The notes under the pieces were generated by a model. It searched no databases. It was not told the DNA's origin and was given only the letters and a program-made list of their open reading frames with translations. From Ga0077527 sp964606765 (GTDB lineage: Bacteria > Pseudomonadota > Gammaproteobacteria > Burkholderiales > SG8-41), in assembly GCA_964606765.1 (NCBI GenBank), contig CAZSIR010000027.1, positions 1 through 26,114 on the forward strand: 26,114 nucleotides of DNA, given 5' to 3'. Position numbers and translations under genes: made by a program. Shown in pieces: positions 1 to 9,000 of the stretch (within the stretch, counting starts at the first letter, position 1; each line of letters starts with the position of its first letter).

Positions 1-1
1 G

Positions 2-55
2 CTGGCCGGCGCGCAAGGCGTCACCGCCGTCGACTGGCTGATGGTGCTGGATTGA
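2..55 (+). CDS. 3' end of an unidentified gene (partial)
   Basis: The second forward frame is open from the window edge and ends in TGA at 53-55, giving the C-terminal residues LAGAQGVTAVDWLMVLD. Only 17 residues are visible, too few to assign a family. The stop lies four bases before the ATG of the MFS gene, so the two are probably co-transcribed and the short GAGG that serves the MFS start overlaps this gene's end. The reading frame is supported by position and codon use only. Confidence 0.5.
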   Translation: MAGAQGVTAVDWLMVLD

Positions 56-59
56 GGAC

Positions 60-1313
60 ATGAGTGTGCCTGCGCGGGCTTCCGCGCTTGCTCCGTTTCG
101 CATACGCAGTTTCCGTTACCAGTGGCCCGCCGACCTGGCGACTTCCTGGGCCTTCGAGATGGAAACGCTGATTCTCGGCTGGTATGTGCTGGTCGAAACC
201 CGGTCGGTGCTGATGCTGACCATCTATGCTTCGCTGCAGTACGTCGGCACCCTGCTGGCGCCGATGTTCGGTGTCATGGGCGACCGCATCGGTCACCGCA
301 ACGTGCTGAGTGCGATGCGGGGTTTGTACGCAGTTCTTGCGTCATTGTTGATGATGCTGGCGTTCCTTGATGCGGTCACACCGATGATCGTTCTGGTCAT
401 TGCCGCGATGCTGGGCCTGGTGCGGCCTTCGGACATCGGCATGCGCACGGCGCTGGTCGGGGAAACCATGCCCCCTTCGCAATTGATGGCGGCGATGAGC
501 ATCCAGCGCACCACTCAGGATTCGGCGCGCATCGCCGGCGCGTTGACCGGCGCCGGCCTTGTCGCCGTGCTGGGCATGGCATCAGCTTACGCGGTGGTTG
601 TCAGTTTTTATGTGCTGAGTCTGGTGTTGACGCGCAAGGCGGGCAGTGCGGGCGACGCGATGCCGGCACCCTCTGCCGTCAAGCGCAAGTCTCCCTGGCG
701 CGAACTCGGGGAAGGGCTGGCCTATGTCTGGCATGCGCCGCAGCTGCGCGCGACCATGCTGTTTGCCTTCCTGCTCAATCTCACGGCCTTTCCCCTGTTC
801 ACCGGGCTGATGCCCTACGTGGCGAAGGAGGTTTACGGCGCTGACCAGACCACGCTCGGCACCATGGTGGCATCGGCAGCCACCGGCGCCCTGATCGGAT
901 CCATCATCATGACGCGCTTTGGTGACGCGTTCCGGCCGGCGCGCGCCATGCTTGGCTTTGGCATCGGGTGGCTGGCCATGTTGCTGGTTTTTGTACAGAC
1001 GACCGGCCCGGCAACAGGCATACCCGTGCTGATGCTGGCCGGCTGCATGCAGACCATGGGACTGATCCCGATCAATACCCTGTTGCTGCGTACTTCGGAT
1101 GAACGTTATCGCGGACGCATCATGGGCATCCGGATGATGGCGATCTACGGCAACCTGCCGGGGCTGCTTCTCGCCGGCAAGCTGATCGCCGATTTCGGTT
1201 ATGCCACCATGGCCACCGGTTACTGCCTGTTCGGCATCATTTGCGCCGTGCTGATCGCGCTGCACTGGCGCGTCCATCTCTGGCGCAGCGAAGCGGCGGC
1301 AAACTCCCGCTAG
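60..1313 (+). CDS. MFS transporter, EntS/MFS_3-type exporter
   Basis: A 417-residue inner-membrane protein of the major facilitator superfamily, probably a proton-driven exporter of a small molecule. The protein is built of repeated hydrophobic segments consistent with about 12 membrane helices. The family motif A appears in the first cytoplasmic loop at about residues 71-83 (G-V-M-G-D-R-I-G-H-R-x-x-L), followed by long hydrophobic helices to near the C-terminus. Overall style and length resemble the EntS-like 'transmembrane secretion effector' group rather than sugar permeases. The ATG at 60 follows a short GAGG sequence and lies four bases after the preceding stop, suggesting an operon with the upstream gene. 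The substrate cannot be read from the sequence or from the neighbours. A 99-base gap separates it from the next gene. Confidence 0.85.
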   Translation: MSVPARASALAPFRIRSFRYQWPADLATSWAFEMETLILGWYVLVETRSVLMLTIYASLQYVGTLLAPMFGVMGDRIGHRNVLSAMRGLYAVLASLLMMLAFLDAVTPMIVLVIAAMLGLVRPSDIGMRTALVGETMPPSQLMAAMSIQRTTQDSARIAGALTGAGLVAVLGMASAYAVVVSFYVLSLVLTRKAGSAGDAMPAPSAVKRKSPWRELGEGLAYVWHAPQLRATMLFAFLLNLTAFPLFTGLMPYVAKEVYGADQTTLGTMVASAATGALIGSIIMTRFGDAFRPARAMLGFGIGWLAMLLVFVQTTGPATGIPVLMLAGCMQTMGLIPINTLLLRTSDERYRGRIMGIRMMAIYGNLPGLLLAGKLIADFGYATMATGYCLFGIICAVLIALHWRVHLWRSEAAANSR

Positions 1314-1367
1314 GGGATATTCCTGGATGCGGGGCGGTGATGCAGGTCTGTAAGCGGCAAGATGGGT

Positions 1368-1373
1368 TAAAAT
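1368..1373 (+). promoter_or_regulatory. Possible -10 element (TAAAAT) before the cyclase-like gene
   Basis: GGGTTAAAAT lies about 40 bases before the preferred ATG at 1413. It resembles the -10 region of the well-supported tRNA-Val promoter in this window (TAGAAT, also preceded by GG). No convincing -35 is seen at the right spacing, so this is a weak call. Confidence 0.28.
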
Positions 1374-1412
1374 TTGTTCTTCAAACTCCGCAATGCCCCG
1401 ATCCATCCATCC

Positions 1413-2408
1413 ATGACAGACAGTTCGAGCCATACGCTGGTTTGCAGCGTCATTTTCCTGGATATCGAGGGATACTCGAAACTCACGGTTTCAGAGCAGC
1501 TCGGCGCCAAGCGCGAATTCAATGCCATGCTGGCGGGCGCCCTGGAGCCGGTCGAAGTGCAGGACCGCATCCTGCTCGATACCGGTGACGGCGCTGCGGT
1601 GACCTTTCTCGGGCCGCCGGAGGATGCCTTGTTCGTCGGACTGGAAATACGCGAGCGTCACGGCAAGCTGCCGGTGCGCATGGGCATCAATCTGGGTCCG
1701 GTACGCCTGCTGAACGATCTCAACGGACGCGTCAATATCGTGGGCGACGGCATCAACGTTGCGCAGCGTGTCATGGATTTTTCCGGGCAGGGGCAGCTGC
1801 TGGTTTCGCGCTCGTTTTACGAAGTGGTTTCCCGGCTGTCCCGCGAGTACGGCGAGCTTTTCAAGCTGGAAGCCGGGCGTGAAGACAAGCACGGACGCAT
1901 GCACGAGTTTTATTCAGTGGTGGCCGAAGCGCATTCCGGTTTGCGTTCATCCGAAACGGAAATTCAGCTGCGCACACGGCGCGACTTCATGGCCAAAGTC
2001 GTGGATGAAGTCGCGTCCCAGTCCGGACTGAAGGTGGAGGAAAGGCCGGATCCCGAACTGGAAAAGCTGCCTGCCAGCGTATTTGATGCCGGCACCAATC
2101 TGATCATTTCCGGCTACACCAGGCGCAGCGTGCAGGAGGCGCTGGACAGGCTGGTGGCTGAAGGCGCAACCAGCACTTCCGAAATTGCCCGGGTCAACAA
2201 CAAATGGCTGGCCAGCTGCGAACATCCGAAGGCGAGGATTGCGGCCTGCACGGTGGTTGACCTTGGCAGCAGTCGCATCATCACAGGCCCCACGCGTGAG
2301 GCTGTAGCCGCGAAACTCGACGAACTGGCGCTGCTCGGCTATCGCGCCATCAGGGATACTGAAGCGGCCGGCGGCGTATGGACCGCTGTTTGTGAAATCA
2401 ATCGCTGA
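1413..2408 (+). CDS. Class III nucleotidyl cyclase-like protein with duplicated C-terminal module
   Basis: A 331-residue soluble protein. Residues ~8-165 form a class III adenylate/guanylate cyclase homology domain. Both metal aspartates are present: D17 in F-L-D-I-E-G-Y and D59 in D-T-G-D-G. The segment N-I-V-G-D-G-I-N-V-A-Q-R carries the transition-state Asn and Arg. The base-selecting positions differ from true adenylate cyclases: no Lys four residues before D59, and Asn where an Asp is usual. Substrate or activity is therefore uncertain. Residues 231-270 and 289-328 align without gaps (II-x-G-x-TR, LD-x-L, G, W-x-A-x-CE), an unrecognised tandem module. I prefer ATG 1413; a TTG at 1374 would add 13 residues. 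Neither start has a clear Shine-Dalgarno. No membrane or sensor domain is visible. The neighbours give no functional hint. Confidence 0.75.
   Translation: MTDSSSHTLVCSVIFLDIEGYSKLTVSEQLGAKREFNAMLAGALEPVEVQDRILLDTGDGAAVTFLGPPEDALFVGLEIRERHGKLPVRMGINLGPVRLLNDLNGRVNIVGDGINVAQRVMDFSGQGQLLVSRSFYEVVSRLSREYGELFKLEAGREDKHGRMHEFYSVVAEAHSGLRSSETEIQLRTRRDFMAKVVDEVASQSGLKVEERPDPELEKLPASVFDAGTNLIISGYTRRSVQEALDRLVAEGATSTSEIARVNNKWLASCEHPKARIAACTVVDLGSSRIITGPTREAVAAKLDELALLGYRAIRDTEAAGGVWTAVCEINR
2103..2396 (+). repeat. Two-copy protein-level tandem repeat in the cyclase-like gene
   Basis: Codons for residues 231-270 (2103-2222) and 289-328 (2277-2396) encode 40-residue segments sharing 14 identical positions with no gaps, in the pattern II-x-G-x-TR-xx-V-xxx-LD-x-L-xxx-G then W-x-A-x-CE. 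The period is 58 residues. DNA identity is low, so this is an old duplication. Confidence 0.7.
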
Positions 2409-2422
2409 GGAAGCCGGCGGGC

Positions 2423-2428
2423 TAGAAT
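2423..2428 (+). promoter_or_regulatory. Possible -10 element (TAGAAT) before the dehydratase gene
   Basis: GGGCTAGAAT lies just after the stop of the cyclase-like gene and 36 bases before the ATG at 2459. The hexamer is identical to the -10 of the tRNA-Val promoter. The -35 is not recognisable at 16-18 bases, so transcription from here is only suggested. Confidence 0.3.
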
Positions 2429-2458
2429 AGCGCGCATTACCACCCAGGAGGCAAGGCC

Positions 2459-4015
2459 ATGGACGACGGCGTCATCACCATCAAGGACAAACCTGCATCC
2501 GGACCGGTCATCCGGCTGCACGACAATGACAATGTGCTGATTGCGCGCGCTGACATCCCGATCGGTGCAAAAATCGAGGGCGGGCTGACTTCGAAAAGCC
2601 AGATCCCGGCCGGACACAAGATTGCGGCGCGGGCGATCAAAAAAGGCGAGCCCATCCTCAAATACGCCGTGACCATCGGTTTTGCCTCGACGGACATTCC
2701 CGCCGGCACCTACGTGCATTCGCACAACCTGGAGTTCCGAGAGTTCGACCGCGATTACGCCTACGCCCGCGACTACAAGCCGGAACAGATGATCGCCGAG
2801 GCCGACCGCGCTTCGTTCATGGGCATCGTCCGCGCCAACGGCCAGGTGGCGACGCGCAATTACCTTGGCATTCTCGCGACCGTGAACTGCTCGGCAACGG
2901 TGGCGCACAAGATTGCCGAGTATTTCACGCCGGAGCGGCTGGCGGATTATCCGAACATCGACGGCGTCTGCGCGTTTGCACACGGCACCGGCTGCGGCAT
3001 GGAAATGACCGGCGAGCCGATGGACCTGCTGCGGCGGACCATGGCCGGTTATGCGCGTCATGCCAACCTGGCCGGTGCGCTGATTGTCGGCCTCGGCTGC
3101 GAACGCAACCAGATCAAGGGACTGATGAAGGAAGAGGGCCTGGACGTCAGCTCACGGCTGAAGACCTTCGTGATGCAGGAGTCGGGCGGCACCCGCAAGA
3201 CCATCGAGGCGGGCATTGCCGCGCTGAAGGAAATGCTGCCCGAGGCCAACAAAGTGGCGCGCCAGCGCGTGCCGGCCAGCCACCTGATGATCGGCCTGCA
3301 GTGCGGCGGATCCGACGGTTTTTCCTCGATCACCGCCAATCCGGCGCTGGGCGCTGCAATGGACATTCTTGCGCGCCATGGCGGAACGCACATCCTTTCC
3401 GAGACGCCGGAAATTTACGGCGTCGAGCACACGCTGACCCGCCGCGCGAAAAACCGTGAAGTCGGCGAAAAGCTGATCGAGCGCATCCGCTGGTGGAAGG
3501 ACGTCTATACCGTCGGCCGCGATACGCAGATCAACGGCGTGGTCAGCCCGGGCAACCAGCATGGCGGCCTGGCGAACATTTTTGAAAAATCGCTGGGTTC
3601 GTCGATGAAGGGCGGCACCGGGCCGCTGAACGCGGTGTACCGGTATGCCGAGCCGGTGACCGAAAAAGGCTTCGTGTTCATGGATACGCCGGGTTTTGAT
3701 CCGACCTCCGCCACCGGCCAGATTGCCGGTGGTGCCAACATGATCATGTTCACCACCGGTCGCGGATCCATGTTCGGCGCCAAGCCGGTGCCTTCGATCA
3801 AACTGGCGACCAACACGCCGATGTATAACCGCCTGACCGAGGACATGGACATCAATTGCGGGGAAATCCTCGAAGGTTCCGCGACGCTGAGCGAAGTGGC
3901 GCAGAAAATCTTTGACCTGATGCTGCGCACGGCTTCCGGCGAAAAAACCAAGAGCGAGCTGCTGGGACTGGGTGATCACGAGTACGTGCCCTGGAACATC
4001 GGCGTCACCGGCTGA
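2459..4015 (+). CDS. UxaA/GarD-family sugar-acid dehydratase (altronate/galactarate dehydratase-like)
   Basis: A 518-residue full-length member of the altronate/galactarate dehydratase family, which removes water from hexonates or hexarates to give 2-keto-3-deoxy acids. Residues ~15-95 form the N-terminal SAF-like domain (V-I-R-L-H-D-N-D-N-V start). The rest is the catalytic domain, with conserved Cys-containing segments H-G-T-G-C-G-M, G-L-G-C-E-R-N-Q and G-L-Q-C-G-G-S-D-G-F-S-S, the likely metal-binding region. The ATG is fixed by a perfect AGGAGG at 2446-2451 with a 7-base spacer. No uronate or aldarate catabolism genes are adjacent, so the exact substrate (altronate, galactarate, or another hydroxy acid) is not determined. 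Only one base separates its stop from crcB, implying translational coupling. Confidence 0.85.
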   Translation: MDDGVITIKDKPASGPVIRLHDNDNVLIARADIPIGAKIEGGLTSKSQIPAGHKIAARAIKKGEPILKYAVTIGFASTDIPAGTYVHSHNLEFREFDRDYAYARDYKPEQMIAEADRASFMGIVRANGQVATRNYLGILATVNCSATVAHKIAEYFTPERLADYPNIDGVCAFAHGTGCGMEMTGEPMDLLRRTMAGYARHANLAGALIVGLGCERNQIKGLMKEEGLDVSSRLKTFVMQESGGTRKTIEAGIAALKEMLPEANKVARQRVPASHLMIGLQCGGSDGFSSITANPALGAAMDILARHGGTHILSETPEIYGVEHTLTRRAKNREVGEKLIERIRWWKDVYTVGRDTQINGVVSPGNQHGGLANIFEKSLGSSMKGGTGPLNAVYRYAEPVTEKGFVFMDTPGFDPTSATGQIAGGANMIMFTTGRGSMFGAKPVPSIKLATNTPMYNRLTEDMDINCGEILEGSATLSEVAQKIFDLMLRTASGEKTKSELLGLGDHEYVPWNIGVTG

Positions 4016-4016
4016 G

Positions 4017-4409
4017 ATGAGTGGGCTGAGCGCCGCGGGATTTGCCGCAGTCGGAGGCGGCGCCGTGCTCGGCGCCTGGCTGCGCTGGGGATTTTCCGCG
4101 GCCTTCAATCACGTTTTTCCCGCGCTGCCGCCGGGCACGCTGGCGGTCAACCTGATCGGCGGTTTCCTGATCGGCGCGGCGCTGGAGTTTTTTGTGCAGC
4201 ACATGACGCTGCCCGTCGAATACCGGCTGTTTTTCATCACCGGATTCCTCGGCAGCCTGACCACTTTTTCGGCGTTTTCGCTCGAAACCGTGATGCTGAT
4301 GCAGGAAGAGCGTTATGGCTGGGCCATGGCGCTGATCAGCGCCCACCTGTTCGGTTCTCTGGCGATGACGCTGCTCGGTTTTGCCGTGGTGCGCGCCCTC
4401 AGTGCCTGA
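4017..4409 (+). CDS. crcB: Fluoride ion channel/exporter CrcB (Fluc)
   Basis: A 130-residue, four-helix inner-membrane protein of the CrcB/Fluc family, which works as a dual-topology dimer to let fluoride out of the cell. Visible family signatures are G-A-W-L-R-W-G near the N-terminus, N-L-I-G-G-F-L-I-G in helix 2 and G-F-L-G-S-L-T-T-F-S-A-F in helix 3, where the pore Phe and Ser/Thr track residues lie. Length matches the usual ~125 residues. I chose ATG 4017, one base after the upstream stop (TGAGATG), giving a normal N-terminus. A GTG at 3972 inside the preceding gene would add 15 polar residues not expected in the family. There is no own Shine-Dalgarno, so it probably depends on coupling. 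No fluoride riboswitch is seen upstream. Confidence 0.9.
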   Translation: MSGLSAAGFAAVGGGAVLGAWLRWGFSAAFNHVFPALPPGTLAVNLIGGFLIGAALEFFVQHMTLPVEYRLFFITGFLGSLTTFSAFSLETVMLMQEERYGWAMALISAHLFGSLAMTLLGFAVVRALSA

Positions 4410-4441
4410 CTCGGCGCCCGAAACCGGCAGCGCAAGCGCAA

Positions 4442-5929
4442 TCAGTCCTGGTTGAGCAGGGCGCGTGCTGCGTCAATGACTTCACCGGCAGTGAGTCCGA
4501 TCGGACCGCAGCCCCGGCTGACCAGTTGATCGGCCGCAGCGCCATGGAGGTATACGGCGGCGGTCAGCGCATGCCGCTCATCCACGCCCTGTGCCAATAG
4601 CGCAATAATGATGCCGGTCAGGACATCGCCCATGCCGGCGGCCGCCATGCCGGGATTGCCCGAGGTATTGATCGCCCAATGGCCATCAGGCCAGGCGCAG
4701 ACGCTGCCGGCGCCTTTGAGCACGACACCCGCGTTGCATTCACGCGCCAGCCGCAGGGCTGCCGCGACGCGGTCGTTTTGCACTTCATCGGTTGAGCAGC
4801 CGAGCAGGCTGGCCGCTTCAGCCGGATGGGGTGTCAGAATTTTTTGTACAAGTATTTGATTTAATTTATTTTTTACCGTGGCTGTGGCGGCGATCCGGTT
4901 CAATGCATCGGCATCGAGAACCAATGGAACCGGGATTTCGAGCGCCCAATCCAAGTATTCGGCAGCATCCGGAGTGTCACCAAGGCCAGGTCCGATGGCC
5001 AGCGCGCTCAGGTGCTTCAGGCGCAATACCGCATCCGCAGGACGCAGCATCAATTCGGGTTGCAGCATGTCGACCAGCGTTGCATCGCCGGCAAGCAATC
5101 CCGCATAGACGCGACCAGCGCCGCATTTCAGTGCCGCCCGCGCCGTGAGCAGCGCAGCGCCAACCATGCCCTGTGCGCCGCCGATGATGCCGACACTGCC
5201 GTAAGTGCCCTTGTGCGAGTTGCGCGGCCGTGGCGGCAGCACATGCGTCAGCACACCGGCGCCGATGGTCACGCCATGGGACGCAGCTTCGATTTCGGCT
5301 TGGAGTCCGAGATCGGCGACATGGAGGGTGCCGCAGTGATCGGGTCCATCCAGCGTCAGCAGCCCGGGTTTAAGCGCGATGAAGGTCATGGTGTGGTCGG
5401 CCCGGACCGCGCAACCCATGACGCGTCCGGTATCGGCGTCCAGTCCGCTGGGCATGTCCAGCGCGAGGACCGGCGCGTCCAGCGCATTGATCTGTTCCAC
5501 CAACGCAGCGTAGCCGCCTTCAAGCTTGCGTTTGAGGCCGATGCCGAACAGGCCGTCAACGACCAGTGCCCAGTCCTGCGCGGCAGGCATCTCTGCAAGC
5601 AGTTCGCCGCCGGACTTGCGCCAGGCCTGCAGGGCCGCGGCGGCATCGCCGGAATACTGCTGGGGATTGCCGGCGCAGACCACGCTGACCCTGTGCCACC
5701 ATTGTTTGAGGTGGCGCGCAAGCACAAAAGCATCACCGCCGTTGTTGCCGGGGCCGGCGAGTACCAGCACCGGTTTGCCGCTGTCTGCGGCCAGTGCGCG
5801 GGCGAGTTCTGCGGCCGCCAGTCCGGCGCGTTCCATCAGAGGCGCCGGATCGGGTCCGGCGAGGGCTGACAGTTCGATACGGCGCAGTTCGGCGCTCAGC
5901 AGTACGGGGGAGGCGTGCGGCATGTTCAT
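4442..5929 (-). CDS. nnr: Bifunctional NAD(P)H-hydrate epimerase / ADP-dependent NAD(P)HX dehydratase
   Basis: A 495-residue two-domain metabolite-repair enzyme. The N-terminal YjeF_N domain (residues ~8-215) epimerises R-NAD(P)HX. It carries A-G-P-G-N-N-G-G-D-A-F at 58-68 and V-D-G-L-F-G-I-G at 124-131. The C-terminal ribokinase-like domain (~230-490) dehydrates S-NAD(P)HX using ADP. It carries H-K-G-T-Y-G-S-V-G at 239-247, G-P-G-L-G-D at 313-318, T-P-H-P-A-E-A at 366-372 and the phosphate-binding G-N-P-G-M-A-A-A-G-M-G-D at 424-435. Start at ATG 5929; an in-frame ATG two codons later is equally possible, and neither has a clear ribosome-binding site. Codons for residues ~350-365 are strikingly AT-rich and contain a 16-base match to the intergenic DNA after purL. 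The gene is convergent with crcB and divergent from purL. Confidence 0.95.
   Translation of the reverse strand: MNMPHASPVLLSAELRRIELSALAGPDPAPLMERAGLAAAELARALAADSGKPVLVLAGPGNNGGDAFVLARHLKQWWHRVSVVCAGNPQQYSGDAAAALQAWRKSGGELLAEMPAAQDWALVVDGLFGIGLKRKLEGGYAALVEQINALDAPVLALDMPSGLDADTGRVMGCAVRADHTMTFIALKPGLLTLDGPDHCGTLHVADLGLQAEIEAASHGVTIGAGVLTHVLPPRPRNSHKGTYGSVGIIGGAQGMVGAALLTARAALKCGAGRVYAGLLAGDATLVDMLQPELMLRPADAVLRLKHLSALAIGPGLGDTPDAAEYLDWALEIPVPLVLDADALNRIAATATVKNKLNQILVQKILTPHPAEAASLLGCSTDEVQNDRVAAALRLARECNAGVVLKGAGSVCAWPDGHWAINTSGNPGMAAAGMGDVLTGIIIALLAQGVDERHALTAAVYLHGAAADQLVSRGCGPIGLTAGEVIDAARALLNQD
4847..4866 (-). repeat. AT-rich repeat copy inside nnr
   Basis: The reverse strand here matches 19 of 20 bases with 9923-9942, with an exact 16-base core AAATCAAATACTTGTA. 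It sits in a run of about 40 AT-rich bases inside an otherwise GC-rich gene and encodes the Lys/Asn/Gln-rich stretch near residue 357 of Nnr. Confidence 0.55.
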
Positions 5930-5980
5930 GGTGGCCGCAAGTTTAACGCATGTGATTCAGCGGGACGCCGCGGCATCGGG

Positions 5981-5986
5981 TAAAAT
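5981..5986 (+). promoter_or_regulatory. Possible -10 element (TAAAAT) of purL
   Basis: TCGGGTAAAAT lies 30 bases before the purL ATG in the divergent nnr-purL gap, where a purL promoter must lie unless transcription enters from elsewhere. No good -35 is visible at normal spacing. No purine operator was recognised. Confidence 0.38.
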
Positions 5987-6010
5987 TGTGCTTTCCCGAC
6001 AGCCTTCATC

Positions 6011-9000
6011 ATGCCGCATTTCCTCCGCCTGAGAGGGCGCGACGCGCTCTCTGCTTTTCGCAGGAAAAAACTCCTTCAGGCCACTGCCGCAGACATTCCT
6101 GGCCTGCAGATTGCCGCCGAATACTGGCATTTCATCAGCCTGAACCGTGAGCTGGATGCGACGGGACGGCAACATCTTGAGCGACTCCTCAGTTATGGCC
6201 CCGCCACGGCAACCGTGGCGCAGGAAGGCACGCTGCTGCTGGTGACGCCGCGCCTCGGCACGATTTCCCCCTGGTCTTCCAAGGCAACCGACATTGCCAG
6301 ACACTGCGGCCTGCCCGCAGTGGAGCGCATCGAGCGCGGCGTGGCCTGGTGGTGTTCGGTCGGCGGTCAATCCCTGAATGCGGCGCAGCGCGCTGCACTG
6401 TTGCCGCAGGTGCATGACCGCATGACTGAATCCGTGTTGAACAGCCTGGATGAAGCCGAGGCCTTGTTCAAGCGCATCAGTCCCAAGCCATTGGCCACTG
6501 TCGACATGCTGGGCGGCGGCCGCGATGCGCTGGCCAAGGCCAATATCGCGATGGGTCTTGCGCTGTCTCCTGACGAGATCGACTACCTGTTCGATAATTT
6601 CAAGCGCATGGGCCGCAATCCGACCGATGTCGAGCTGATGATGTTTGCCCAGGCGAACTCCGAACATTGCCGGCACAAGATTTTCAATGCCGACTGGATC
6701 ATCGACGGCGAGAAACAGGAATATTCGCTGTTCGGCATGATCCGCACCACGCACCAGAAACATCCCCAGGGCACGGTGGTGGCGTACTCCGATAACTCGT
6801 CGGTGATCGAAGGCGCGACGGTGCAGCGCTTCTATCCGGGTACTGCGCAGGGCTATGGCTACTCCCGGGAACTGACGCATATTCTGATGAAGGTCGAGAC
6901 CCACAATCACCCGACGGCGATTTCACCGTTTCCCGGTGCATCCACCGGTTCCGGTGGTGAGATCCGTGATGAAGGTGCGACTGGTCGTGGCGCCAAGCCC
7001 AAGGCCGGTCTCAGCGGGTTTTCGGTGTCCAATCTGCGTATTCCCGGTTTCGAACAACCCTGGGAATCCAATCCTGTCGGCAAGCCCGGACGCATCGCCT
7101 CAGCCTTGCAGATCATGCTCGACGGACCGATCGGCGGCGCGTCCTTCAACAATGAATTCGGCCGGCCCAATCTCGCCGGCTATTTCCGCAGCTACGAAAT
7201 GCGCGTCGGCACTGAGGTGCGCGGTTATCACAAGCCGATCATGATCGCCGGCGGGCTGGGCAACATCGCTGCGCAGCATACGGCAAAGAATGCAATCCCT
7301 GAGGGCGCGCTGCTGATCCAGCTCGGTGGCCCGGGCATGCTGATCGGACTCGGTGGCGGTGCTGCTTCGAGCATGGATACCGGCAGCAATCAGGAAGACC
7401 TCGATTTTGATTCGGTGCAGCGCGGTAATCCGGAAATCGAACGCCGTGCTCAGGAAGTCATCGACCGCTGCTGGGGTCTGGGCAAAAACAACCCGGTGCT
7501 GTCGATCCACGATGTCGGCGCCGGCGGCCTGTCGAACGCATTGCCTGAGCTGGTGCATGGTGCCGGGCGCGGCGGACATTTTCAGTTGCGCGAGGTGCCC
7601 AGTGAAGAGCCGGGCATGTCGCCGATGCAGATCTGGTGCAACGAGGCGCAGGAACGTTATGTGCTGGCGATTGCGCCGCAGGATCTGGAAACCTTCCGTG
7701 CGATCTGCGAGCGTGAACGCTGCCCCTTTGCCGTGGTCGGCATTGCGACGGGTGATGGCCGCTTGAAGGTCGGCGACACCGTGTTCCGCAATAACCCGGT
7801 GGACATGGAGCTTGCCGTGCTGCTCGGCAAACCGCCGAAAATGACCCGCGACGTCAAACGTCTGGTGCGTGAAGGACAGGTGTTCGACGCAGCGGGTATC
7901 GATATCCGTGAAGCACTGTACCGTGTGCTGCGTTTGCCGACGGTCGCAGACAAGACGTTCTTGATCAGCATCGGTGATCGTACCGTTGGCGGCATGACCG
8001 CGCGCGATCAGATGGTCGGGCCGTGGCAGGTGCCGGTGGCCGACGTGGCGGTGACGCTGATGGGATTCAACACCCATTGCGGCGAAGCGATGGCGATGGG
8101 TGAACGTACGCCGCTAGCGGTGCTCAATCCCGAAGCCTCGGGACGCATGGCGCTGGGCGAGGCCATCACCAATATAGCAGCGGCAAACATCGCCAAACTC
8201 GGTGACGTAAAACTCTCGGCGAACTGGATGGCGGCGGCCGGACATCCCGGCGAGGATGCCGCGCTGTTCGATACCGTACATGCGGTAGCGATGGAACTGT
8301 GTCCGGCGCTGGGCATCAGCATTCCGGTGGGCAAGGACTCCTTGTCGATGAAAACTTCATGGAGTGAAGGCGCGTCACGCAAGGAGGTGGTCGCGCCGCT
8401 GTCGCTGATCATTTCGGCTTTTGCGCCGGTGAGTGATGCGCGCAAGACGCTGACGCCGCAGCTGCGCACCGATTGCGGTGATACGGACCTGCTGTTGATT
8501 GACCTCGGGCGCGGGCTGAACCGGCTTGGCGCCTCCGCGCTGGCGCAGGTTTTTGGCGCAATCGGTGATGCGACGCCCGATGTGGTGGATGCTGCCGACC
8601 TGAAACATTTTTTCACGGCGATCCAGCAGCTGAATCAGCAGGGCCTGCTGCTGGCCTATCACGACCGTTCCGATGGCGGTTTGCTGGCGACTTTGTGCGA
8701 AATGCTGTTCGCCGCGCGCTGTGGTGCGCAGATTGATCTGCAAGCAGATGTCGCTGCGACCTTGTTCAACGAGGAGCTTGGTGCAGTGATGCAGATCAAA
8801 CGCGGAGACCGTGATGCCGTAATGGCTGTGCTGGCCAAGGCCGGGCTTGCAGCACATTGCGCAGTTATCGGCAACGTCAACAGCGGTTCGCGGCTGGTGG
8901 TGCAATCCGGCGGCGAGACCGTGCTCGACGAGTCGCGCATCGATCTGCATCGCGCCTGGTCCGAAACCACGTATCGCATGCAGTTGCTGCGCGACAACCC

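Noticed and set aside
582..1433. Long antisense ORFs such as this one (also over purL, thrS, the transglutaminase gene)
   Set aside because: They are opposite well-supported genes, rich in His/Arg/Gln as expected from reversed GC-rich codons, with no family resemblance.
3972..4016. Longer crcB reading from GTG 3972
   Set aside because: It would overlap the dehydratase gene by 44 bases and add 15 polar residues not expected in the family; ATG 4017 gives a normal N-terminus.
3957..4017. Fluoride riboswitch before crcB
   Set aside because: crcB follows the previous stop by one base and I see no riboswitch-like fold; the region is coding.
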